Origin: Gammaproteobacteria bacterium
GTDB taxonomy: Bacteria; Pseudomonadota; Gammaproteobacteria; GCA-001735895
NCBI GenBank assembly: GCA_029882955.1
Contig: JAOUJX010000194.1
Span: 1 to 7,622 of the forward strand
Direction of reading: 5' to 3'
DNA length: 7,622 nt
Positions 1-5,621 of this stretch are shown piece after piece. The notes below the pieces were generated by a model that saw nothing but the letters and a program-made list of their open reading frames with translations, was not told where the DNA came from and ran no database searches. Every line of letters begins with the position of its first letter. The first letter of the stretch is position 1. Made by a program: the position numbers and the translations under genes.

Positions 1-379
1 TGATGACTGTATCAGTGCCTTGGGGGATAACTGCGCCAGTCATGATTCGGATGCATTCCTTCTCGCCACAGGTACCCTCGAAATTGACTCCGGCATAAGC
101 GGTGCCAATTTCCCTGAAGTGGGTAATCCCGTCTTCGTCGAGGCTGTTAAAAGCGATGGCAAAGCCATCCATCGCTGAATTCGCATGGGCTGGTACGTTG
201 ATGGGTGATTTAACCTGCTCGAAACTGTATCGCCCCAGACATTCACGTATAGGCAACTCGTTGAAATCGGAGATTGCCATGACTTGACGGGTAATTTGCT
301 GCAGTGCGGCAGCGACGCTAATTGACTGGGGATCCGATGGATCGGCACAACTGGGCGCAGGTACTATTTTGTTGGTCAT
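1..379 (-). CDS. moeA: Molybdopterin molybdenumtransferase MoeA, N-terminal part (cut by the window edge)
   Basis: MoeA inserts molybdate (or tungstate) into adenylated molybdopterin in the cytoplasm, releasing AMP. Reading leftward from the ATG at 379-377 gives 126 residues with no stop before the window edge, so the C-terminal two thirds or more are missing. Family signatures are clear: an N-terminal helix region, then PAHANSAMDGFA around residues 63-74 (the conserved N-S-A-M-D-G-[FY]-A motif with its Asp at 71), and RIMTGAVIPQGTDTVI at residues 111-126, the usual R-I-x-T-G-A-x-x-P-x-G-x-D-x-V segment. About 20 residues precede the usual family start, and no good Shine-Dalgarno lies upstream of the ATG, so the exact start is less certain than the identity. 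It is divergent from the AOR operon and shares its intergenic region. Next to a tungsten-type enzyme it may serve tungsten insertion, but that is inference; ordinary MoeA for all Mo-enzymes is equally possible. Confidence 0.93.
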   Translation of the reverse strand, partial: MTNKIVPAPSCADPSDPQSISVAAALQQITRQVMAISDFNELPIRECLGRYSFEQVKSPINVPAHANSAMDGFAIAFNSLDEDGITHFREIGTAYAGVNFEGTCGEKECIRIMTGAVIPQGTDTVI

Positions 380-396
380 ACTGTCTGACTGGAAAT

Positions 397-412
397 CGCT
401 AATACGCTAATT
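397..412 (+). repeat. Element A, copy 1: tandem CGCTAATA-CGCTAATT
   Basis: Two adjacent 8-bp units, CGCTAATA (397-404) and CGCTAATT (405-412), lie 18 to 33 bases upstream of the moeA start codon. The first 12 bases recur exactly at 470-481. The position would overlap a weak possible moeA promoter on the minus strand (TTGGTC, 16 bp, TATTAG). The unit loosely resembles the CGCTATATA half-site of ModE operators, but here the units are direct rather than inverted, so the regulator is unknown. Confidence 0.5.
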
Positions 413-421
413 GAGACATAG

Positions 422-437
422 ACCAACCTGAATTGGT
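422..437. promoter_or_regulatory. Small inverted repeat ACCAA-N6-TTGGT
   Basis: A perfect 5-bp inverted repeat with a 6-bp spacer sits between the two copies of the CGCTAATA element. Its right arm coincides with a possible -35 (TTGGTC on the minus strand) for moeA. It could be a half-helical-turn operator or a chance palindrome. Nothing in the sequence identifies the factor. Confidence 0.25.
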
Positions 438-469
438 AGGGGTGTCGCATAAATTTTTTATATTTAGAA

Positions 470-485
470 CGCTAATACGCTTAAT
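470..485 (+). repeat. Element A, copy 2: CGCTAATA-CGCTTAAT
   Basis: This is the second copy of the tandem unit found at 397-412. Twelve bases (470-481) match exactly, and the second unit differs only by one extra T (CGCTTAATT against CGCTAATT). The copies start 73 bp apart, about seven helical turns, in the same orientation, in an otherwise A+T-rich stretch. The spacing suits a protein binding both sites on one DNA face, perhaps controlling both moeA and the aor operon. Confidence 0.5.
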
Positions 486-496
486 TTTTTGATGAA

Positions 497-519
497 ACTA
501 AATTAGTACTACTAAATTA
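497..519 (+). repeat. Direct repeat of ACTAAATTA, 14 bp apart
   Basis: ACTAAATTA occurs at 497-505 and again at 511-519. The first copy is part of the near-palindrome ACTAA-a-TTAGT, and TAGTACTA (504/505-511) is itself palindromic. The A+T-rich block lies about 70-90 bp upstream of the likely aor transcription start. It may be a regulator site or a flexible, UP-element-like region; low complexity makes chance repeats likely. Confidence 0.3.
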
Positions 520-536
520 AAGTCGACGGTGGTATT

Positions 537-550
537 TTTGGTATACCGAA
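537..550. promoter_or_regulatory. Palindrome centred on GGTATACC, possible activator site for aorA
   Basis: GGTATACC (540-547) is a perfect 8-bp palindrome, and the arms extend to a 14-bp imperfect one with a single mismatched pair (T539 against G548). Its centre lies about 45 bp upstream of the predicted aor transcription start, a normal position for a class II activator. The factor is not recognisable. Confidence 0.3.
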
Positions 551-553
551 GAA

Positions 554-582
554 TGATTTCCAAAGCAGGCTGATGGTATAAA
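554..582 (+). promoter_or_regulatory. Predicted extended -10 promoter of the aor operon
   Basis: TATAAA at 577-582 matches five of six bases of the sigma-70 -10 box and is preceded by TG-n (574-576), the extended -10 element. A poor -35 (TGATTT, 554-559) lies 17 bp upstream, typical of promoters that depend on an activator or on the extended -10. Transcription would start near 588-590, giving a leader of about 36 nt before the aorA ATG. The leader has a small CCGC-N5-GCGG hairpin (583-595). Confidence 0.45.
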
Positions 583-624
583 CCGCTGCCTGCGGCATAA
601 TGAATAACCAGCAGGAGGATAATA

Positions 625-1104
625 ATGCAGAAGTCTCTCAACATCGATCCGGGAAAATGTACCGGATGTCTCCAGTGCGAAATGGCCTGTTCCTACGAAC
701 ATACAGGCACGTTCAATCCATCTCGATCCTATATCAAGGTATTTACCTTCCATCATGAAGGGCGTTTTGCACCTTATACCTGTACCCAGTGCGAAGAAGC
801 CTGGTGCCAGCGCGCCTGCCCGGTAGATGCGATCAGCGTCGATATGGCTACGGGTGCCAAGGTGATTGCCGACGACAAATGTGTTGGTTGTAAGGTTTGC
901 ACCATCGCCTGTCCTTTCGGTACCGTGAATTATTCGCAGTCCACAGGCAAGGTCGTTAAATGTGATCTCTGTGGCGGCGATCCGCAATGTGCATCAGCCT
1001 GTCCTACCGACGCAATCACCTACGTTGACGCTGACTGGACTGGTTACGACAAGATGATGGCTTCGGCTTCGAAGAGTCTGCCATCTGCCGAAGTCACAGC
1101 TTAG
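625..1104 (+). CDS. aorA: Iron-sulfur electron-transfer subunit of tungsten aldehyde oxidoreductase (AorA)
   Basis: This 159-residue ferredoxin-like protein carries sixteen cysteines in four groups: C12-C15-C18-C22, C53-C56-C61-C65, C86-C89-C92-C96 and C113-C116-C122-C126. That is enough for four [4Fe-4S] clusters, as in the small electron-transfer subunits of the DMSO reductase and HycB type. It should shuttle electrons between the tungsten subunit AorB and the flavin subunit AorC in the cytoplasm; there is no signal peptide. Size, cysteine count and position directly before an AOR-family catalytic gene match AorA of the Aromatoleum aromaticum AorABC enzyme, where several AorA copies stack into a conducting filament. 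Whether this one polymerises cannot be read from sequence. The start is supported by a strong AGGAGG (613-618) six bases upstream. The last 20 residues, rich in Ser, Lys and Ala, look like a flexible tail. aorB follows after 12 bases. Confidence 0.88.
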   Translation: MQKSLNIDPGKCTGCLQCEMACSYEHTGTFNPSRSYIKVFTFHHEGRFAPYTCTQCEEAWCQRACPVDAISVDMATGAKVIADDKCVGCKVCTIACPFGTVNYSQSTGKVVKCDLCGGDPQCASACPTDAITYVDADWTGYDKMMASASKSLPSAEVTA

Positions 1105-1116
1105 AGGAGGAATGAA

Positions 1117-2967
1117 ATGTCCTGGACTAGAAAATTACTCAGGGTTGACCTGAGCAAAGGTACCTGTACCTCTGAAGCGCTCAACATGGATTGGGCGAAA
1201 GACTATCTCGGCCAACGTGGGCTGGCGTCGAAATATTTAAGTGAAGAAGTTGATCCTAAATGCGACCCGCTTGGGGCTGAGAATAAACTCATCATGGCTA
1301 CCGGCCCGCTTACCGGAACGATGGCCTCGACGGCCGGGCGTTATTCGGTTATCACCAAAGGGCCGCTTACCGGTGCAATCGCCTGTTCGAATTCGGGTGG
1401 CTATTTTGGAGCCGAATTAAAGTTCGCCGGATGGGATATGGTTATATTCGAAGGTAAATCAGATAAGCCTGTTTATCTGGTGATACAGAACGATAAAGCT
1501 GAGCTTTGCGATGGCAGTCATATCTGGGGTAAATCGGCCTGGGAAACTGACGATATTCTGCATGCTACCTATCAGGATCCGCAAATGCGTATTGCCTGTA
1601 TTGGTCGAACTGCAGAAGCGGGTTGTTTGTATGCTGCGGTAATCAATGATAAACACCGCGCGGCAGGTCGTTCGGGTGTTGGTACTGTTATGGCGTCGAA
1701 GAACCTGAAAGCGGTTGCAGTCCGTGGTACTCAGGGAATTGGTAACATAGATAATGTAGACGCATTCTTTGAGTCAACTGACGCTGGTAAAGCAGTGTTG
1801 GCTGAAAATGCAGTCACCGGACAGGGCTTACCTGCTTTCGGTACCCAGGTTTTGATGAATGTCATCAATGGTGTCGGTGGCTTACCTGCCCATAATATGC
1901 GCGACGTTGGCTTTGCCGGTGCAGAGAATATTTCTGCTGAAGCCATGGCTGAGCCGAGAACGAGTGACGGCAAACCCAATCTAACTACGAACGGTGCCTG
2001 TTTTGGTTGTACTATTGCCTGCGGTCGAATTTCTACGGTAGATAAAACCCATTTCTCGGTGAAGGATAAGCCACAATATCATGGTGCCTCCGGTGGTCTC
2101 GAATATGAAGCTGCCTGGGCTTTGGGTGCGGATACCGGGGTTGATGACCTCGACGCGTTAACTTATGTCAATTTTCTCTGCAACGAAGATGGTTTCGACC
2201 CGATTTCCTATGGTTCGACCCTCGCTGCGGCGATGGAAATGTTCGAAGATGGTGTCATCACGACCAAAGATACCGGCGGTATCGAGCTTAAATTTGGTTC
2301 TGCCGAAGCCTTTGTTGCGGCTACCGAGTTATTGGTGACGGGTGAAGGTTTTGGTAAAGATCTGGGTTTGGGTTCGAAGCGTTTGTGTGAAAAATACGGT
2401 CGTCCAGAACTTTCTATGTCGGTCAAAGGTCAGGAGTTCCCGGCCTACGATCCACGGGGTATTCAGGGTATAGGTTTAAACTACGCGACTTCTAATCGTG
2501 GCGCCTGTCATCTACGTGGCTATACCGTCGCGTCTGAGGTACTGGGTATTCCGGTGAAGACCGAGCAAACCGATACCGATGGCAAGCCCGAGCTGGTTAA
2601 GGCTTTTCAGGATGCAACAGCTCTGGTTGATTCGGCGGGCCTTTGTATATTTACCACCTTTGCCTGGGGCATGGACAACATTGCGCCGCAAATAGATGCT
2701 GCCTGCGAAGGTGACTGGAGTGTCGACAATTGCCTGGAAGCAGGAGAGCGTATCTGGAATATGGAACGTCTATTTAATCAGGCTGCGGGATTTACCGCCG
2801 ATGACGACAAGCTTCCCAAACGCTTGCTTGAAGAAGCCATCAAAAGTGGCCCAACTGAAGGTCAGGTCAATCGACTGGGCGAAATGCTACCGAAATATTA
2901 CGAAATTCGCGGCTGGTCGCCGGAAGGCGAACCAACTGCCGAAACCCGTCAACGACTGTCGTTGTAA
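1117..2967 (+). CDS. aorB: Tungsten-dependent aldehyde:ferredoxin oxidoreductase family catalytic subunit (AorB)
   Basis: The 616-residue protein is the full family length. It catalyses oxidation of aldehydes to carboxylic acids at a tungsten (or molybdenum) bis-molybdopterin site, and in some relatives the reverse reaction. The N-terminal AFOR domain (about residues 1-205) opens with SWTRKLLRVDLS and holds the pterin-binding stretch at about 63-105 (GPLTG repeated, SGGYFGAELKFAGWD). The single [4Fe-4S] cluster is bound by C295-x2-C298-x3-C302 and C510; C510 ends the diagnostic D505-x-x-G-L-C motif that also contacts the pterin. The conserved EYE (329-331) and RGACHLRGY with H465 correspond to active-site Glu and His regions of the family. 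A GAGGAGG (1104-1110) lies six bases before the ATG. Metal identity is inferred from family; the sequence alone cannot rule out Mo. Other AFOR members (FOR, GAPOR, BamB) are less likely, because the neighbouring AorA and AorC genes match the aldehyde-oxidoreductase arrangement. Confidence 0.93.
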   Translation: MSWTRKLLRVDLSKGTCTSEALNMDWAKDYLGQRGLASKYLSEEVDPKCDPLGAENKLIMATGPLTGTMASTAGRYSVITKGPLTGAIACSNSGGYFGAELKFAGWDMVIFEGKSDKPVYLVIQNDKAELCDGSHIWGKSAWETDDILHATYQDPQMRIACIGRTAEAGCLYAAVINDKHRAAGRSGVGTVMASKNLKAVAVRGTQGIGNIDNVDAFFESTDAGKAVLAENAVTGQGLPAFGTQVLMNVINGVGGLPAHNMRDVGFAGAENISAEAMAEPRTSDGKPNLTTNGACFGCTIACGRISTVDKTHFSVKDKPQYHGASGGLEYEAAWALGADTGVDDLDALTYVNFLCNEDGFDPISYGSTLAAAMEMFEDGVITTKDTGGIELKFGSAEAFVAATELLVTGEGFGKDLGLGSKRLCEKYGRPELSMSVKGQEFPAYDPRGIQGIGLNYATSNRGACHLRGYTVASEVLGIPVKTEQTDTDGKPELVKAFQDATALVDSAGLCIFTTFAWGMDNIAPQIDAACEGDWSVDNCLEAGERIWNMERLFNQAAGFTADDDKLPKRLLEEAIKSGPTEGQVNRLGEMLPKYYEIRGWSPEGEPTAETRQRLSL

Positions 2968-2973
2968 CCACTA

Positions 2974-3020
2974 CAACCCGCCCTCTCTGTTAAGAGAGGG
3001 TGGGTTGCTATTTTTGAAGA
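2974..3020 (+). terminator. Strong hairpin with T-run between aorB and aorC (intra-operon attenuator or partial terminator)
   Basis: Arms 2974-2988 and 2993-3007 pair over 15 bp with one G-U pair and a four-base GTTA loop, followed by CTATTTTT. This has the form of a Rho-independent terminator. It starts only seven bases after the aorB stop, while aorC starts 12 bases after the T-run, so it probably lowers rather than abolishes downstream transcription, or protects the aorAB message from 3' decay. The T-run is interrupted, which favours partial read-through. Confidence 0.72.
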
Positions 3021-3031
3021 GCGATTAAGTT

Positions 3032-4285
3032 ATGCAACATATCATTATTGGTGCTGGCCCGGCGGGTGTAGTCGCCGCTGAGACCCTGCGCAAAGCTGAT
3101 CCTGAAGCAAACATTACCATTATCGGCGACGAGCCCGAACCGCCTTATTCGCGCATGGCGATTCCCTATTACCTGATTAACAATATCGACGAATCGGGCA
3201 GTTATCTGCGTGACCCGGAAGCGCATTACAGTAATCAGAACATCGAACTGGTTCAGCAAAGAGTGAACAAGGTCGATGCGGCGGCAAAGCAGGTGACCCT
3301 GGCAGATGGTAGTCGTCGTGCTTACGATAAATTATTGATAGCGACCGGATCTCGTCCAATTAGTCCGCCGATTCCGGGGCTGGATTTGCCGCAGGTAAGT
3401 TCCTGCTGGACCCTGGCCGATGCTCGCGCAATTATTCAGCGTGCCGAATCAGGCTCTAATGTGGTCTTAATCGGTGCCGGTTTCATCGGTTGTATTATTC
3501 TCGAAGCCTTAGTGCGTCGGGGTGTCAAGTTATCGGTCGTCGAAATGGGCAACCGCATGGTGCCACGTATGCTGGACGAAAATGCCGGTGGGTTGCTCAA
3601 GCAATGGTGTATCGATAAGGGCATCGATGTGCATACTTCCTGTAGCGTCGAGTCAATCAGCGCGGCCGATAACGATCAGGTCGACGTCAGTCTGAGTGAT
3701 GGTGGCAAGCTTTCTGCAGCACTGGTAATCAGTGCAACAGGTGTCAAACCCAATACCGAATTACTCGATGGCACCGGGATCGAAATCGATCAGGGCATCA
3801 AGGTCAATCGTCAGATGCAAACCAGCAATGCCGATATCTACGCGGCGGGTGACGTTGCTCAAGGTGTCGATTTTTCGACCGGCAATTTCGAAGTTCAGGC
3901 TATTCAACCCACAGCTACAGATCATGGTCGTATCGCGGCCTTAAATATGGCGGGACAGGGTAGCGAGCATCACGGTACTTTGAATATGAATGTGCTGGAC
4001 ACACTGGGATTGATCTCCTGTTCATTTGGTTTATGGATGGGTGTCGATGGCGGAGAACAGGCTGAGCTATTTAATGCCGATGAATTCCAATATATCAATT
4101 TACAGTTCGAAGGTGATCATTTAATCGGTGCCAGTAGCGTTGGTAAGACTCAGCATATCGGGGTATTACGCGGCCTGATAGAATCAAAAATTCATCTTGG
4201 AGACTGGAAACAGCGTTTGATGGAAAATCCAACTCTAATTATGGACGCTTACATTGGCTGTACTCAGGAATTGGGTTATAGCTAG
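3032..4285 (+). CDS. aorC: FAD-dependent NAD(P)H oxidoreductase subunit of aldehyde oxidoreductase (AorC)
   Basis: A 417-residue two-dinucleotide-fold flavoprotein of the pyridine nucleotide-disulfide oxidoreductase class II type (NirB, rubredoxin reductase and ferredoxin reductase relatives). The FAD-binding G7-A-G-P-A-G12 motif starts just after the initiator Met. ATGSRP (about residues 105-110) is the usual second FAD contact. The NAD(P)-binding motif G148-A-G-F-I-G153 is followed about 20 residues later by an acidic residue in VVEMG, suggesting NAD rather than NADP. YAAGD ends at D274, the flavin-ribityl Asp. No CxxC redox pair is seen, so it should pass electrons from FAD to the iron-sulfur chain of AorA. 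The start has only a weak GAAGAG (3016-3021) upstream, unlike aorA and aorB, and lies behind a terminator-like hairpin. Both features fit lower expression than AorAB. The moaD-like gene follows after eight bases. Confidence 0.87.
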   Translation: MQHIIIGAGPAGVVAAETLRKADPEANITIIGDEPEPPYSRMAIPYYLINNIDESGSYLRDPEAHYSNQNIELVQQRVNKVDAAAKQVTLADGSRRAYDKLLIATGSRPISPPIPGLDLPQVSSCWTLADARAIIQRAESGSNVVLIGAGFIGCIILEALVRRGVKLSVVEMGNRMVPRMLDENAGGLLKQWCIDKGIDVHTSCSVESISAADNDQVDVSLSDGGKLSAALVISATGVKPNTELLDGTGIEIDQGIKVNRQMQTSNADIYAAGDVAQGVDFSTGNFEVQAIQPTATDHGRIAALNMAGQGSEHHGTLNMNVLDTLGLISCSFGLWMGVDGGEQAELFNADEFQYINLQFEGDHLIGASSVGKTQHIGVLRGLIESKIHLGDWKQRLMENPTLIMDAYIGCTQELGYS

Positions 4286-4293
4286 TAACGAAC

Positions 4294-4545
4294 ATGAAAA
4301 TTGTGATCGAGTTCTATGCTTCGTTGATGAAGTATTTGCCGCCGGGTGGTAGGAGGTTTCGGCGTGACATCAAAGTGGACGAGGGCCTGAAACTCAAACA
4401 GCTGATAGAGCAGTATAATATTTCGGACGAAGAAGCGCATATCGTATTGGTGAACGGACACTTTGTAGCGCTGGAAAGCCGTGAAGATCATGTGCTAGTG
4501 GAAGACGATGTAGTTTCCATCTGGCCACCGGTAGCGGGTGGATGA
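4294..4545 (+). CDS. aorD: MoaD/ThiS-family sulfur carrier protein, probably dedicated to the AOR cofactor
   Basis: An 83-residue beta-grasp protein of normal MoaD length ending in VAGG (Gly82-Gly83), the C-terminal diglycine that is adenylated and thiocarboxylated by MoeB-type enzymes to donate dithiolene sulfur to molybdopterin. Family features include the N-terminal strand KIVIEFYASLMKYLP, the VLVNG turn near residues 49-53, and the closing EDDVVSIWPPVAGG. PPGGRRFRRDIKVDEG around residues 16-31 is more basic than in housekeeping MoaD. No MoaE is nearby, so it would have to work with MoaE elsewhere or with another partner. The stop overlaps the next start as ATGA (4542-4545), implying translational coupling. 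The name follows the aor cluster of Aromatoleum, which I recall as having a MoaD-like gene in this position; moaD is an equally fair label. Confidence 0.85.
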   Translation: MKIVIEFYASLMKYLPPGGRRFRRDIKVDEGLKLKQLIEQYNISDEEAHIVLVNGHFVALESREDHVLVEDDVVSIWPPVAGG

Positions 4546-4868
4546 AACCACCCGCTAACGAGGCGTCGTCGGTGGAGTACGAAATGGGCTATGGCGATGA
4601 TGAGTTTGGTAATGTGCTGACGGGTCCCTTCAGCGGTGAAAGCTCAGATTACCATTGTAAAACGCTGACCAGGCATTGCTGGCAAATCACCCAGAATGAA
4701 TCTGATTTAAAAATAGTGATCAACGTGAAGGAAAAGCCGCCGCGAAAACTCGGACTATTCTCGCTCCCGGTTTTACAGGTTCGGTTTGACATGGAAAAAT
4801 CAGTGCCGGAAGATCAGGGTAAATTCTTTAACCGCTTTTTTAAATACTTCCACAAAGGTGGTGGATAA
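4542..4868 (+). CDS. Conserved-looking hypothetical protein with C-terminal Gly-Gly-Gly, in the AOR operon
   Basis: I do not recognise this 108-residue protein. It starts at the ATG overlapping the stop of the MoaD-like gene and ends six bases before the MoeB/ThiF-like gene, so it is surely translated as part of the operon. The first 30 residues are acidic and probably disordered (SSVEYEMGYGDDEFGN). The middle looks like short beta strands (CWQIT, DLKIVINV). A basic, aromatic C-terminal half follows: PPRKLGLFSLPVLQVRFDM, then a likely amphipathic helix KFFNRFFKYFHKGGG. There are two cysteines (within YHCKTLTRHCW, about residues 39 and 46) and two histidines. No signal peptide or membrane span is seen. 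The terminal Gly-Gly-Gly next to an E1-type activating enzyme is suggestive of a modifiable tail, but the upstream residues do not match known MoaD, ThiS or Urm1 tails. A tungsten-cofactor chaperone or AOR assembly factor is another inference from context. Confidence 0.8.
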   Translation: MKPPANEASSVEYEMGYGDDEFGNVLTGPFSGESSDYHCKTLTRHCWQITQNESDLKIVINVKEKPPRKLGLFSLPVLQVRFDMEKSVPEDQGKFFNRFFKYFHKGGG

Positions 4869-4874
4869 AATTCT

Positions 4875-5621
4875 ATGAACGAACAACAGGCCGATCGCTA
4901 TAGTCGCCAGATTCGTTTAACCCAGATCGGTGAAGCCGGGCAACAGAAACTCCTTGATGCGACGGCGCTGATTATCGGCATGGGTGGACTGGGATCTCCC
5001 GCAGCGATGTATCTGGCGGCAGGCGGCGTGGGCAAACTTGTGATCGTCGATTACGACATCGTCGAAGCATCCAACCTGCAACGCCAGATCATCCATATGG
5101 ATGCATCGATCGGGTCGAATAAAGTCGATTCAGCAAAGCAGACTATCGAGGCACTTAATCCGGGTTGTGAAGTCGAAGCGATCAATTACCAGGTCGATAA
5201 CGATGAGCTCAAGGCCCTAATCGACCGGGTCGATATCGTGCTCGACTGCTGCGATAATTTTCCAACCCGCTTCGAAGTCAATCGAAATTGTGTAGAGACG
5301 GCTACCCCGCTGGTTTCCGGGGCCGCGATTCGTATGGAAGGCCAGCTCATGAGCTACCAGCCGGGATTGAACGGTCCCTGCTACCAGTGCCTTTATAGCG
5401 AAGTATATGAGAGTGCTGAAAGCTGTGAGCTCGAAGGCGTACTCGCGCCGGTAGTCGGTGTCATCGGCACTATGCAGGCGTTGCAGGCGATGATGATATT
5501 AACCGGGCTCGGTGAAGCGTTGCTCGGTAAACTATTATTATTCGATGCGGCGGCGATGGAATGGAATCAGGTGGGGTTACCGAAAAGTCCGACCTGTCCG
5601 ATTTGTTCGGCCTTTATTTGA
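4875..5621 (+). CDS. moeB: MoeB/ThiF/HesA-family sulfur-carrier adenylyltransferase
   Basis: A 248-residue E1-like enzyme that adenylates the C-terminal glycine of a MoaD-type carrier, priming it for thiocarboxylation. It begins with the family sequence RYSRQIRLTQIGEAGQQKL, has the ATP-binding GMGGLG at residues 35-40, the VDYDIVEASNLQRQIIH stretch that holds the nucleotide-contacting Asp and the Arg finger, and DCCDNFPTRFEVN, the conserved DxxDN region. Zinc ligands are complete: C169-x2-C172 and C241-x2-C244. C184 in SCELEGVLAPVVGVIGTMQA aligns with the active-site cysteine region of MoeB and ThiF. There is no C-terminal rhodanese domain, so length is like E. coli MoeB. Placed two genes after the MoaD-like carrier, it is likely its partner and may correspond to the aorE of AOR clusters. 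ThiF cannot be excluded on motifs alone. Its last eight bases overlap the convergent mobB gene. Confidence 0.88.
   Translation: MNEQQADRYSRQIRLTQIGEAGQQKLLDATALIIGMGGLGSPAAMYLAAGGVGKLVIVDYDIVEASNLQRQIIHMDASIGSNKVDSAKQTIEALNPGCEVEAINYQVDNDELKALIDRVDIVLDCCDNFPTRFEVNRNCVETATPLVSGAAIRMEGQLMSYQPGLNGPCYQCLYSEVYESAESCELEGVLAPVVGVIGTMQALQAMMILTGLGEALLGKLLLFDAAAMEWNQVGLPKSPTCPICSAFI

Noticed and set aside
489..502. TTGAT-N4-CTAAA as a second FNR-type box upstream of aorA
   Set aside because: It matches only eight of ten positions in an A+T-rich stretch where such matches are common, and its centre would be at about -93.
583..624. A molybdenum/tungsten cofactor riboswitch in the aor leader
   Set aside because: The predicted leader is only about 36 nt with one 4-bp hairpin, much shorter than the known Moco-type aptamers; a longer leader would need an upstream start that I cannot support well.
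517..987. A 156-codon open frame on the minus strand opposite aorA
   Set aside because: It lies antisense to a clear 16-cysteine iron-sulfur gene with a strong ribosome binding site, and its translation shows no recognisable motif.
2696..3028. A 110-codon plus-strand open frame across the end of aorB
   Set aside because: It overlaps the conserved aorB C-terminus in another frame and runs through the hairpin; no protein features are seen.
5598..5620. A terminator after the moeB-like gene (CCGA-N5-TCGG and a T-rich stretch)
   Set aside because: The stem is only four base pairs, lies inside the coding region, and the T-run is interrupted.
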